From the NCBI GenBank assembly GCA_963678675.1, contig OY783199.1:15706348-15770347 (forward strand): a stretch of DNA of 64,000 bases, in the 5' to 3' direction. Positions 44,064 to 54,077 of the stretch are shown here, one piece after another. A program made the position numbers and the translations under genes. Numbering within the stretch: the first letter of the stretch is position 1; the number at the start of each line of letters is the position of its first letter. Under the pieces are notes generated by a model. The model had not been told where the DNA came from, ran no database searches, and worked only from the letters and a program-made list of their open reading frames with translations. This DNA comes from Xiphydria camelus (Eukaryota; Arthropoda; Insecta; Hymenoptera; Xiphydriidae).

Positions 44064-45559
44064 AAATATATGTACATTTGAGGTGGTACTGCATGATGAT
44101 AAACTAATATTTTCAGTCATACGTTTTTTTCCTCTTGAATTAAAATTCCAGTAATTATATCCTAATTATGACTATTTACCGGGAACTGGAATTCATTGAT
44201 TTTTATTAGGTGTATTAGTTGCGGTTGCACCGATTCGATACCTTAGTATAAAAAATTACGCGAAGAAGTTGTAGATATAGCGTTAAATGGGATGTAGGAG
44301 CGAGTCGATGTCATATACCGATTAACAGCGCAACCAGGCGTGACGGTATTCAAATATTGTCAATGGGGACGGAAAGTTTTTGTAAATCAAACATTTTGCT
44401 CCGAACTTTTACTACGAATCTCGTATATCCGTGTGTAAATAGTATACGCACGTGAGAAAAGAAAAGTCGACAGATCTCTCCCGCTTGCGTAGCGAACAGC
44501 TAGCTTTTACTCTCGGCTAAAAAAGTCATGCGTGCGAGAGATTACGCGAATAACAATATTCAATGAAATTTCAACGAGTCGCAGTCAGATACAAATAGCT
44601 CGCTCGAGCGTGACGAAGGATTTCGTCTCGGTTTACTTCGCCTTCGGAAAAGGACGATGCGATTTTATACAATTCCGAAAATCACGAGGGAAAAGTATTT
44701 CTATATTTATTGCAGAATTCTCTGCTAACGAGAATCCAACTGCTAAAATTAATTTAATTACTTCGTTTGTACCATTTAATTTTATCGTGCCGCGATTATC
44801 GAACCTACTTTCACACGACACTTAACGATTGCTCCAGATTCTAATTTACGTAATACACTAAATTTTTTGCAGTAAAAAAAACCGGCGCTTACCAGGAATA
44901 CATAAATTTCTCTCCGCTTCAGAAATTCCGCCTCGATCCTCGAGAATGATTAATATTCCGATATCCCGCTCGATCGGAGTTTATCCTCGCCTCGACGCCT
45001 CCTGACGAAAAAGTATCGGATTTCCGTCGCGCTCGTTTCACGGTCCCTTCACCCGATTCGCGTCCTCGACGCCTAATGACCGCACGGCTCGCGATCATTC
45101 TTCCGCAGGAAAAAAAGTCCCGAGCGATATGCTCGTTTCGTTTAACTCGTTCAACAGCCTCTTCATCTTCTCGGGTGCGTTTCACGGTGCGATTTATCTT
45201 TCCGCTACCGGGGTGCAGCGTGTACGCCGCGTGAGGTGCAACAGCCACGCGAGATCGTCTCGCAGGTGGCCTCCACGGTCATTAATCACCGCACGACGAG
45301 ATCTCGTCCTTTTCACCCACTAAAAATAATACTTAAATACCCGGTTAAGCTCGCTGTTGAAAGACACCGTAAAAGCCACCGTGACCCGGCGCGCGACGCC
45401 CGCGCGACGACTGCAATTATTAACACATCGTTGTCGTCTCGGGGTGCGGTGCAATAATTGAGACAATGCGCAGGATGCGTCAGCGGGGAAATATTTACGG
45501 TTTCGCGACTTTGCGAAAGTGGAGCACCGGCAATATTTAACTGCAGAAATTGGCTGTAA
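44064..45559. other. Unique DNA, no gene seen
   Basis: Frames such as 44532-44825 and 44919-45248 have no recognisable domain or exon boundaries. Confidence 0.4.
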
Positions 45560-45800
45560 GGAAAATTTGTGTTTTGTAATATACTTTTATGTAAAGCTAT
45601 CTTCAAATATTTGTGTACCTAATTATGAAAATTAGTATACTCTTATTTGAAATTTGTATTAAACATTTGCCGATCTCAATATTCATTTATGTTAAATGGA
45701 ATATAAATTTCACACAACGAAGTATATTAATGTTCATAATCACGCAGCAGATAAACTCTTTATACGTGATTCCTAATGATTATATTGTTCAATATGAATT
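45560..45800. repeat. Foldback family X, copy 3 (diverged)
   Basis: CTAATTATGAAAATTAGTATAC, CACACAACGAAGTATATTAA and TTCATAATCACGCAGCAG identify the family. Edges are uncertain. Confidence 0.5.
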
Positions 45801-46429
45801 TCTTTATAAAATGCAGTTATTTAACTTCGAGGGGTTAGAACATTCGGTTTTTGCTGGTTACGGTTAATTATTGTCGATTTGTTCAATGTCTTGGTCGAAC
45901 ATCTCTTTAGGATCGAACCGTATAACGAGGAAGATGTTCGTATAGATACGCGATCGGTGGCCGAAGACGTTCGAAAAGAGAGCAGCGTAACGGCTCAGCG
46001 TGACGGCATTCCACTCTAATTGTGGACGGAAGGCTCGATACGGACGTGATGCGGGTACAAATGCATGCGGAAAAGGAAGATCTGTTCTCTCGGTGCACGC
46101 AAGGAAATCGCCTTTAGTTTCTGCGTCATTCCGAGTTCCGCGATGATAATGGCGAATCCTCTCGCCAATGCTGATAATTTATTATGCTTCCCGGGGTCGG
46201 CAAACGCGTTTTCTTTCGAGAAGGAAATTAACTTTCGGTGAAAGAGACATTCGCAACGAAACGTTAGATGTACTTACAGTAAATAGGAGAGAGCATCTCG
46301 CGGGAGATCCTCTCTTTTTGGAATAACGAGTTCGACGAGTTATCAGCGCTTTTGTTGATGCGAGAAAAGTCGAGATCCCTTTTTACGCATTCTCCTTATT
46401 TCTGATATTCTCCATTTAAAACGCATGAA

Positions 46430-46826
46430 ATATACATATTATATAAGAAATTTATAAGAAGAAATTGATAAGGAAATTTATTAATTTTCATAATTATATT
46501 ATATATGCTTTGAGAGAGAAAAATGTTTCATATAAAAGTATATTAAAACTTCTACTTTTTTACAGTGTACACACTTTTATATAAAGCTTCTTTCCAGTGC
46601 ATATACTGGAATTATAATTATAAAAAATTAATTAATTTCCTCATAAAATTGTTACTATACACTTTACATATTGATATTCATGTGATTAACCTATTAATTA
46701 AATAATTAAATTTATTAATTTTCATAATGATATATGCGTTGGAAATTTTTTTATATAAAGGTATATTAAAACTGCAACTTTTTTTTACAGAGTGCACACA
46801 CTTTTATGTTATATAAAGCTGCTTTC
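46430..46826. repeat. Family X-like copies upstream of the LTR element
   Basis: At least two X-like units lie here. TATAAAGCTTCTTTCCAGTG at 46582-46604 leads into TTAATTAATTTCCTCATAAA. A second unit starts near 46740 and is broken by the retrotransposon after TATAAAGCTGCTTTC. It resumes at 56522. Confidence 0.6.
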
Positions 46827-47350
46827 CCACTGTCACGTTCCCACGTAGCCGTTTTTATGAAACCATAGTGATAAGTAATAGCAGCGAGCGAAGCGACAGA
46901 AAACATTCCCCCGTGGGAAGCGATGTACAAAATCCCCGGCGTAGCAGCTATCTCCAAAGGGAATGTTCGCGATTAGGCAGAAAACAGAGATCGAGCTCTG
47001 TAAGGATCCCCAAGAAACAGATCACGATTCCGTCACGTTTTATAAGAGTAGCAGAGACGAGTCGCGGCAGCGAGCCAGCGACAAACACCCCCGTGGGAAG
47101 CGATAACTCTAAGAAGCAGACCAGAGACGAGTCGTGGCGGCGAACCAGCGACGAACGAAGTCCCTGTGGGAAATGATACGTAAAATCTCCAGCGCAGCGG
47201 GTTATCGCCAAACTAACCGCCCGCGATTAAGATGAAAAGTCAAGACCGAATTCTTCCCAGGACTAGTAATTATAAGAAACAAAACAGAGTTCAGCACGGC
47301 TTAGGTTTTCTCCCCTAGAGTAGGGATAGGAGTCCGCCCCCGCTCGAAGG

Positions 47351-47360
47351 AAGTAAAAAG
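47351..47360 (+). promoter_or_regulatory. TATA-like core promoter of the LTR
   Basis: AAGTAAAAAG lies about 130 bases before the polyadenylation signal. The 3' LTR has AAATAAAAAG at the same place. This is a plausible TATA-type box. Transcription would then start about 30 bases downstream, near 47385. No initiator is compelling. Confidence 0.4.
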
Positions 47361-47489
47361 GGCTAGAATCTCCTCCCTCGGGGCACAAAATATTCAACCT
47401 CTCGTTAGTCCAGTGTGAAGTACCGAGAAAACTTCCGAACTGCAGTGTTTCGCCAAAAATCTGTTTAGCCTGTCAGATCTTCATGTTCA

Positions 47490-47495
47490 AATAAA
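47490..47495 (+). terminator. Polyadenylation signal AATAAA in the LTR
   Basis: AATAAA is followed about 20 bases on by GT-rich CAGTGTTGTTCG. The same site in the 3' LTR (56150-56155) would end the genomic RNA. The R region would lie between the start site and about 47515. Confidence 0.6.
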
Positions 47496-47866
47496 CCGTC
47501 TAAGTGTCTAAACTCAGTGTTGTTCGTCAATCTCTCAACCGGGCCCTCTCCTACGCTAGCGCACAGAATCCGAGAAGGAAGGAAGGAGCAACGGGAAAAC
47601 GAGACCGACCAACAGGAACAACTCCCGGGAACAAGGTAGGTGCAGATTTATAAATTTCTCTCTCCTGAGTTCGCGAGCGCAAGAATAAGTGTTGACCCCT
47701 TTTTTTATGCTGGTAGTTAGCCGTAACCCCGAAATCTTATGGGAATCTCCGTTCAAATGGTGGTAGCTAGGCGCAGTGCTTCCGTTAGTATTAGCAGCCC
47801 CTTCGCTTCCCCCCTTTGAGCGATTATTAGTCGTCTGTCACTCCCCAAGACGTGACAACGCCTTTT

Positions 47867-47976
47867 TGGTGCATCGGCCGAGTCTGGTCAGAAAGATCGT
47901 GGGTTCGATTCCCACTATACGGAAGGTTCCGATCATTTGCTCGCATAGAGTACCGGATATTAGGTTCAATTCCTAA
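47867..47976 (+). promoter_or_regulatory. Primer-binding region with tRNA-like folds
   Basis: TGGTGCATCGGCCGAG starts 9 bases after the LTR and is the best primer-binding candidate, since tRNA primers end in CCA. It runs into a 4-bp D-arm-like stem (GGCC 47876-47879 with GGTC 47886-47889) and a T-arm-like hairpin (GTGGG/TTCGATT/CCCAC, 47899-47915). A second unit follows: GCTC 47939-47942 with GAGT 47948-47951, then TTAGG/TTCAATT/CCTAA (47960-47976). Both T-arm loops are 7 bases with 5-bp stems. No anticodon arm is present. The primer tRNA was not identified. Confidence 0.55.
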
Positions 47977-48102
47977 ATTAGCTTGGTGCTATCCGAACTG
48001 ACCTGTTGAATCTAAATACAGCTAACCACCAATTGCCTTATTTTTAAACTTATCGTATCATTCAATCGAAAAAAAAAACCTTTCATAAAATGATTAAATA
48101 CT

Positions 48103-49686
48103 ATGTCAGATTCTGAAGATAATCCTTCTAAAAATACTAGATCTAAAAAGAATATTACAGAAAAAACAAATGTACAATTTTTAAATATTACGAGTAAATC
48201 TAAAGTAACCCACACTCCTCCTCGAATTCCCAGCGATTCCAGCGGGAGCTTTATTAGCATATCAGAAGGACAAAGTCCAAAAAGTACAGCCACTCTCCCC
48301 CAAGAACAAAATTTAACGGAACAAACTACACTTGAAACAGTTGCACAAGCATTACATTTTGACACTCCAGTAATAGACCTAAATCATCCAAGTAGTAGTA
48401 GATCAAATAATTCGAATCAAGCTACAATCATGGCGAATAATCAAAAAATTTCCCTTAAAACTGCTATAGAAATTGTACCTCGTTTTAACGGCCAAAATAT
48501 ACCTTTAGGCGATTTTCTCGAAGCATGCGAAGAAGCGAAAAATATGTTACCACCAGAATCAGAATCTGACTTAGTTAAACTAATTCTTACAAAATTAATT
48601 GGTGAAGCGAAACGCTGTAGTGTTGGACAAACATTAAATACAATAGAACAATTAACAGCATTTTTAGAAGAAATTTATGCCCCAGAAAAAACCGTACATC
48701 AATATTACGGAGAATTAAGCGACATTTGCCAATACAAAAATGAAAATGTTATAACTTATCTAAATCGAGCCAGAGAACTAGCCAAAAGAATCACTGACGG
48801 CCATAGAATAGAAAATCGTAAAATTGATGAAAATTTCAGAGCTGAAGTAAACAAAGATTTATTAAAATATTTTATTCGCGGTTTAAATCCAGACATAAGG
48901 TGTAATATGGGAAATGTACAAGACCTTAAAAGCGCTCGAATTAAAGCAGTAGAACTTGAACGAACTTTAACACGCGTAGAACAAATGCGGGGTAAAGGAC
49001 CACAAAGTTCAAACGATCAAAATAACCAAAGCATTAAATGTCAAATATGTAATATAGTAGGTCATTCAGCAGATCACTGTCAATTATATACGAAAGAAAA
49101 TTTAGGAAAAACTGAAAATATTACCAAATGTCAAATTTGCAACAAAAGAAATCACACCGCGGATATTTGTAGAACACGGTTACAGAAAATAAATATCGTT
49201 CAAACTGAAACTCCTATTTGTCAAATTTGTAATCGAAAAGGCCATATAGCAAATAATTGTCGGTCACTATTCCGTGATACTAAAGTGCAAATGTTCTGTC
49301 AGATATGTAAACGAAATAACCATATGACGAATGACTGTCGACAACGCTCCAAAAATTTCCTAAATGATAATGTATGTCAATTTTGCGGAAAAATGGGTCA
49401 TACAGCAAGCGTTTGCAGGAGTATAATAAATAATCAAAATTCAAGTCAAAATTTTAATAACGGAAATAGACCTCAAATAAAATGCGATTATTGTGGAAAA
49501 TTTAATCATACCGTAGAAAAATGTTTTCAAAGACAAAAAAATAATTCACAACACATACAGGAAGTCCAACAATTGGGAAACTCCAACAGTTCCCCTTTAC
49601 AGGACGCGGCATGGGGAACGAAATCAAATATTCAAACGCGTCCAATACACCCAATTCAAGACCTAATATCCGTTCATCAACAATAA
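48103..49686 (+). CDS. gag: Gag polyprotein with six CCHC zinc knuckles
   Basis: This 527-residue protein would form the cytoplasmic virus-like particle and bind the element's RNA. The ATG at 48103 is the first start in this frame after the leader. Residues 1-110 are polar and low-complexity. About 125-310 are helical and resemble the retrotransposon gag capsid region (PRFNGQNIPLGDFLEACEEA). A nucleocapsid follows with six CX2CX4HX4C knuckles starting at Cys 313, 343, 373, 399, 425 and 461. Insect gypsy-type Gags usually have one or two knuckles. The last 50 residues overlap pol and hold the frameshift site. No stop or frameshift damage is seen. The capsid assignment rests on family knowledge, whereas the knuckles are visible directly. 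Confidence 0.95.
   Translation: MSDSEDNPSKNTRSKKNITEKTNVQFLNITSKSKVTHTPPRIPSDSSGSFISISEGQSPKSTATLPQEQNLTEQTTLETVAQALHFDTPVIDLNHPSSSRSNNSNQATIMANNQKISLKTAIEIVPRFNGQNIPLGDFLEACEEAKNMLPPESESDLVKLILTKLIGEAKRCSVGQTLNTIEQLTAFLEEIYAPEKTVHQYYGELSDICQYKNENVITYLNRARELAKRITDGHRIENRKIDENFRAEVNKDLLKYFIRGLNPDIRCNMGNVQDLKSARIKAVELERTLTRVEQMRGKGPQSSNDQNNQSIKCQICNIVGHSADHCQLYTKENLGKTENITKCQICNKRNHTADICRTRLQKINIVQTETPICQICNRKGHIANNCRSLFRDTKVQMFCQICKRNNHMTNDCRQRSKNFLNDNVCQFCGKMGHTASVCRSIINNQNSSQNFNNGNRPQIKCDYCGKFNHTVEKCFQRQKNNSQHIQEVQQLGNSNSSPLQDAAWGTKSNIQTRPIHPIQDLISVHQQ
49575..49643 (+). promoter_or_regulatory. -1 frameshift signal: slippery site and pseudoknot
   Basis: Gag reads TTG GGA AAC at 49573-49581, so G_GGA_AAC fits the X_XXY_YYZ slippery rule. 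After a 7-base spacer, GTTCCCC (49589-49595) pairs with GGGGAAC (49613-49619). The loop segment GGACGCG (49602-49608) pairs with downstream CGCGTCC (49637-49643). The two 7-bp stems interleave as an H-type pseudoknot with an A-rich 17-base third loop. A -1 shift here enters the pol frame, which is open from 49545. A pol-frame stop at 49542 rules out slippage earlier, including at A_AAA_AAT (49536). Confidence 0.9.
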
Positions 49687-52600
49687 ATCTCAGTCAAGGA
49701 AGTCGCGTTCCAACAGTTCGCGTGGCCCCTGCTAATCTATGTATCCCGGTAACCCTAATGCTTGACACAGGAGCCGGTCCAAATCTTTTAAAGCAAAGAG
49801 TTAATAGTGCCTCAAATTTAGTAGATCATAGTGAAATCATCCAGTTAAGCGGGATTACAGCCCACAAGGTGACGACCTTAGGCCGAATCTCAATAAATGT
49901 CTTAGGTTGCAATACCTTTTTTCATTTAGTACCGGATGATTTTCCGATCGAACAAGATGGTATACTAGGCTCAGATTTCTTTATAGATAATGATGCTAAG
50001 ATTAATTATGCAGGGAATTGTTTGGAAATTAAAGGACATAACGTCCCTTTCGAGACTGCAGAAACTATTGTTGTACCGGCAAGGGCAATTTCAACAATTT
50101 ATATTCGATTAAAACCTACGAATTTAAAAGAAGGATACATACCGCGATTAACAGTAAGCGACGGAATATATCTCGGCGAAACGTTAGTATCAAATAATAA
50201 CGGCAAAGCTTATTTAAAAATATTTAACACTACTGATGAAGAAATTGAAATCTTAATCCCGACGTTAGAACTATACGCGTACGAGGAAAAATTAAATAAT
50301 AAAGTCAATAATAATATTAAAACAAACAAATCAAATTATAATACCTATTCTAGGGCAAATAAACGGACAGATCGCTGTATCGCGTTAAAAGACCTTAAAA
50401 GAATAGAAGAAATAAATAATGAAAATAATACCTATTCTAGGGCAAATAAACGGACAGATCACAGTATCGCGTTAAAAGACCTTAATAGAATAGAAGAAGT
50501 AAATAAAATAACAGAAAATGTTATTAATAATTCAGAAAGTATTCGGCAAATAGATCATAATAAAAAAATAAAAAGAATAAAAGAAATAAAAGAATTATTA
50601 CGATTAGATCATTTAAACGAAGAAGAGAGAAAAGAAGTTGAATATTTAATCGAAATAAGTGAGGATAGATTTCATTTACAAGATGATTATTTAGAAGCAA
50701 CAGACGTACTAAAACATGAAATTCCAACATTAGATGAGCTACCAATTAATAAACGTCAATATAGATTTCCTCCAGTTCACAAACAAGAAATCGATAAACA
50801 AGTCAAGGAATTATTAGAAGGTGGAATAGTAAAACCTTCTCAATCACCTTATAATACACCAGTTTGGATAGTTCCTAAAAAGAAAAAAGTCGATTCAGAT
50901 GAACCGCGTTATCGACTAGTATTAGATTTCAGATCCCTAAACGAAAAAACAATAGGAGATTCTTATCCGCTACCTAATATCGTGGATATATTAGATCAGT
51001 TAGGCAGAGCAAAATATTTTTCAGTATTCGACTTAGCTTCAGGCTTTCATCAAATAAAAATGAGCGAAAAAGATCGCCATAAAACCGCATTCTCCACACC
51101 ATATGGTCATTATGAATTTAATCGCATGCCTTTTGGATTAAAAAATGCTCCAGCAACATTTCAAAGACTAATGGATCGCGTACTAACAGGTTTACAAGGA
51201 ATTGAATTATTCGTATACCTCGACGATATCGTAATTTATGCTAATTCCTTAGAAGAACATCGGGAAAAATTCATTAAACTCATAGAACGTTTACGAACAG
51301 CAAAATTAAGTTTACAACCTGACAAATGCGAATTTCTACGAAAAGAAGTTGCATATCTTGGCCACATAATAAGTGAAGATGGAGTAAAACCAGATCCAAA
51401 GAAAATAGAAGCAGTTAAAAATTTTCCGACTCCTAAAAACCAAAAAAATATTAGACAATTTTTAGGATTAGCCGGTTACTATAGAAGATTTATTGAAAAT
51501 TTTTCTAAAATTGCTAAACCATTATCAAATCTCTTAAAAAAAGAAGGTAACTTTGAATGGGCAAACGAACAACAAATAGCATTTGAAATCTTGAAAAATA
51601 AATTATGTGAAGCACCAGTATTACAATATCCTGATTTTACCAAACCTTTTGTAGTTACAACAGATGCTTCAGGGTATGCAATAGGCGGAATTTTATCGCA
51701 AGGACCGATAGGAAAAGACCGACCTATCGCGTATACTTCAAGGGTATTGACAGATTGTGAAAGAAGATACGATACTTATGAGAAAGAGGCTCTTGCAATA
51801 ATTTATAGCGTCACTCACTTTCGACCATATCTGTACGGACGGAAGTTCACTTTAGTCACGGATCATAAACCGTTAGTTTGGTTTCAAAGATCCAAAGACC
51901 CTTGCTCCCGTGTTTCTAATTGGAGAGTTAAACTTGCAGAATATGAATTCGATGTAGTACATAAAGCAGGAAAAACAAACGTAAATGCAGACGCTTTATC
52001 CAGAAATCCAATTTTAACTGTACAACAGGAAATATCATTTAACGAAGAAAATTTAGAAAGAACAAACAAAGATAGTATACCATTTACAGAAGAAGAATTA
52101 TTAGAATCTCCATCAGAAATATTTACTGTAGAAGCTCAAATCCATTCCAATCCTATTGATTTTGAACATGTTAACATAGTTCAAAAAGATTTAAATCTTC
52201 GAAGAAGCAAAAGAATTCAAAATCAAATTGAAGCAAAAAAATCAAATATTACTGAATCATGTAACATACAAACAGATCCCATTACCATAGAACCCAGAAG
52301 GAGCCAAAGAATAAAAGAAATTATTCCGAAATATAAACCCGACAGTACACAAAATAAAAACAGTCACCGATCTGTTAGTAAAGACTCTGTAAACCAAAAT
52401 CAAAAAATTACTGACGACGATCTAGACCTTATACAACCCATAGACGAGGACGGTAATATAATTTCTGATAACGAATCAATCACATCGGAAGATAGCTTAG
52501 ACTCACTAATTTCAAATGATGAAGATACTATTGAAAATAAAAAGGATGATACAACAGAATTATATCAAGCTGAAAAAGAAAATCAATTAAACTCAAATCT

Positions 52601-54077
52601 TACAGAAAGCAAAGACCAAATTTGGATGAGAAAAGATAATTATGCATATTTTGTAACCAGCAACGGTGATCCACGAGACGAAGGCTCAAGATCACTCGTA
52701 GAAAAAAATCAGTTACCTAAATTTAAAAATCTTCAAGTCGGATCTGCTAATGCAATACAAAAAGGACATTGTTTTCACATTGCATTACCAATAGAAGGAA
52801 TCGAAAAACAATCATTAACAACTACTTTTAGTAATATTACCAATGTAATTCAGAGTTTACGCGAAAAGGCCGACCAATTAAAGCTACGGTCACTAAGTAT
52901 TGCAAAAACAAAAGAAATCCTTAAAATTCCATGGATAGATATTAAAACACAACTCAAAATTGCTTTTCAGGGATCACAAACACAAATAATAATTTGTCAT
53001 GGAATAATTAAATATCCAAATATTAAAGACAGGAAAAATATTATAGAAGAAGGCCATGCCTCAGCAATAGGAGGTCACAAAGGTGTTACAAAAACATATA
53101 AAAGAATTAGACAAAAATATTATTGGGAAAATCTTAAAGTAGATATTCAAAAATTCATTCAACAATGTTTAAGTTGCCAACTGAAAAAATTAAGAAGAGT
53201 TAAAACGAAAAATCCCATGATTATTTCCGATACACCAGGTCGAGCTTTCGATAAAATTTCAATGGATATAGTTGGCCCTATGCCAAAATCAAAAAATAAT
53301 AACGAATACATTTTAACAATCCAAGACAATCTAACAAAATACTGTATTGCCATACCTCTACCTAATGCAACAGCGTCCATAATAGCAGATGCTTTTGTAA
53401 AGCGATTTATATGTGTATTTGGTGCTCCAAAAGCAGTTCTAACTGACCAAGGTACAAACTTCTTGAGTGGTCTATTAAAAAGATTAGCAAAACGATTTCG
53501 AATTAAACAATTTAAAACCACTGCATTCCATCCTCAATCAAACGGATCACTTGAAAGGTCGCACCACGTTCTAGTAGAGTACCTTAAACATTTTGTCAAT
53601 AAAGATGCAGAATGGGATGATTGGCTGGAACTCGCGACTTTTGCTTACAACACAAGCATACATGAAGGTACTGATCATACACCGTTTGAATTAGTTTTTG
53701 GACAATTAGCAAGACTACCATCTAATGATCCTATTTGCGAAAACGAACAGGTAGAGACATACGATGGATATCTAATCGATTTAGTAACAAGATTACACGA
53801 AATTCAGGAAGTAGCTAAAGAAAAACTTATAAGTTCAAAGTTTAAATCCAAAAAGTACTACGATAAAAAAATCAATCCTCAAACATTCAAAGTAGGCGAT
53901 TATGTATTCTTGTTGAAAGGAATAAAATCAGGGAAATTTAGTGATCAATATACAGGACCACATGAGGTCTTAGAAATTATAAATAAGACAAATGTAAAAA
54001 TTAGAATTAAGAAAAATACAAAAATAGTCCATATAAATAGATTAAGAATATCATACATAACCCCAGAAAACAATTAG
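49581..54077 (+). CDS. pol: Pol: protease, RT, RNase H, macro-like, integrase
   Basis: Expressed as a Gag-Pol fusion by -1 frameshifting. Residue numbers count from the ATG at 49611. Retroviral aspartic protease has LDTGAG (51-56). An 87-bp tandem duplication lies at residues 244-301. RT shows LVLDFRSLN, FDLASGFHQI, FGLKNAPATFQ and catalytic YLDD (536-539). RNase H starts at TTDASG with Asp 685 and includes VTDHKPLVW and ADALSR. A long polar acidic linker follows, then a macro-domain-like stretch (1011-1130). Integrase has an HHCC finger (GHASAIGGHKG...CLSC) and DD35E at Asp 1219, Asp 1279 and Glu 1315. A GPY/F-like motif (YTGPHEV) is near the C-terminus. All expected catalytic residues are present and the frame is unbroken, so activity is plausible. 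The linker insert is unusual for the family. Confidence 0.95.
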   Translation, partial: LQQFPFTGRGMGNEIKYSNASNTPNSRPNIRSSTINLSQGSRVPTVRVAPANLCIPVTLMLDTGAGPNLLKQRVNSASNLVDHSEIIQLSGITAHKVTTLGRISINVLGCNTFFHLVPDDFPIEQDGILGSDFFIDNDAKINYAGNCLEIKGHNVPFETAETIVVPARAISTIYIRLKPTNLKEGYIPRLTVSDGIYLGETLVSNNNGKAYLKIFNTTDEEIEILIPTLELYAYEEKLNNKVNNNIKTNKSNYNTYSRANKRTDRCIALKDLKRIEEINNENNTYSRANKRTDHSIALKDLNRIEEVNKITENVINNSESIRQIDHNKKIKRIKEIKELLRLDHLNEEERKEVEYLIEISEDRFHLQDDYLEATDVLKHEIPTLDELPINKRQYRFPPVHKQEIDKQVKELLEGGIVKPSQSPYNTPVWIVPKKKKVDSDEPRYRLVLDFRSLNEKTIGDSYPLPNIVDILDQLGRAKYFSVFDLASGFHQIKMSEKDRHKTAFSTPYGHYEFNRMPFGLKNAPATFQRLMDRVLTGLQGIELFVYLDDIVIYANSLEEHREKFIKLIERLRTAKLSLQPDKCEFLRKEVAYLGHIISEDGVKPDPKKIEAVKNFPTPKNQKNIRQFLGLAGYYRRFIENFSKIAKPLSNLLKKEGNFEWANEQQIAFEILKNKLCEAPVLQYPDFTKPFVVTTDASGYAIGGILSQGPIGKDRPIAYTSRVLTDCERRYDTYEKEALAIIYSVTHFRPYLYGRKFTLVTDHKPLVWFQRSKDPCSRVSNWRVKLAEYEFDVVHKAGKTNVNADALSRNPILTVQQEISFNEENLERTNKDSIPFTEEELLESPSEIFTVEAQIHSNPIDFEHVNIVQKDLNLRRSKRIQNQIEAKKSNITESCNIQTDPITIEPRRSQRIKEIIPKYKPDSTQNKNSHRSVSKDSVNQNQKITDDDLDLIQPIDEDGNIISDNESITSEDSLDSLISNDEDTIENKKDDTTELYQAEKENQLNSNLTESKDQIWMRKDNYAYFVTSNGDPRDEGSRSLVEKNQLPKFKNLQVGSANAIQKGHCFHIALPIEGIEKQSLTTTFSNITNVIQSLREKADQLKLRSLSIAKTKEILKIPWIDIKTQLKIAFQGSQTQIIICHGIIKYPNIKDRKNIIEEGHASAIGGHKGVTKTYKRIRQKYYWENLKVDIQKFIQQCLSCQLKKLRRVKTKNPMIISDTPGRAFDKISMDIVGPMPKSKNNNEYILTIQDNLTKYCIAIPLPNATASIIADAFVKRFICVFGAPKAVLTDQGTNFLSGLLKRLAKRFRIKQFKTTAFHPQSNGSLERSHHVLVEYLKHFVNKDAEWDDWLELATFAYNTSIHEGTDHTPFELVFGQLARLPSNDPICENEQVETYDGYLIDLVTRLHEIQEVAKEKLISSKFKSKKYYDKKINPQTFKVGDYVFLLKGIKSGKFSDQYTGPHEVLEIINKTNVKIRIKKNTKIVHINRLRISYITPENN

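Larger units (their letters stand above)
46831..47857 (+). repeat. 5' LTR (U3-R-U5)
   Basis: 1027 bp, identical by eye to the 3' LTR except G at 47353 (A at 56013). The U3 part holds three imperfect repeats (46881-46924, 47061-47104, 47131-47177) around CCAGCGAC and CGTGGGAAGCGAT. A strong splice donor-like CAAG/GTAGGT lies at 47632-47641 in the U5 region. The open frames inside the LTR look incidental. Confidence 0.97.

Noticed and set aside
46868..47176. 102-codon open frame inside the LTR, repeated in the 3' LTR
   Set aside because: It spans the U3 repeats and is low-complexity. It is duplicated only because the LTR is. No domain.
47867..47976. A host tRNA gene
   Set aside because: There are D-arm and T-arm folds but no anticodon arm and no pairing acceptor stem, and it lies inside the retroelement leader.
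49536..49542. A_AAA_AAT as the frameshift site
   Set aside because: The -1 frame meets a TAA immediately at 49542, so it cannot give Gag-Pol.
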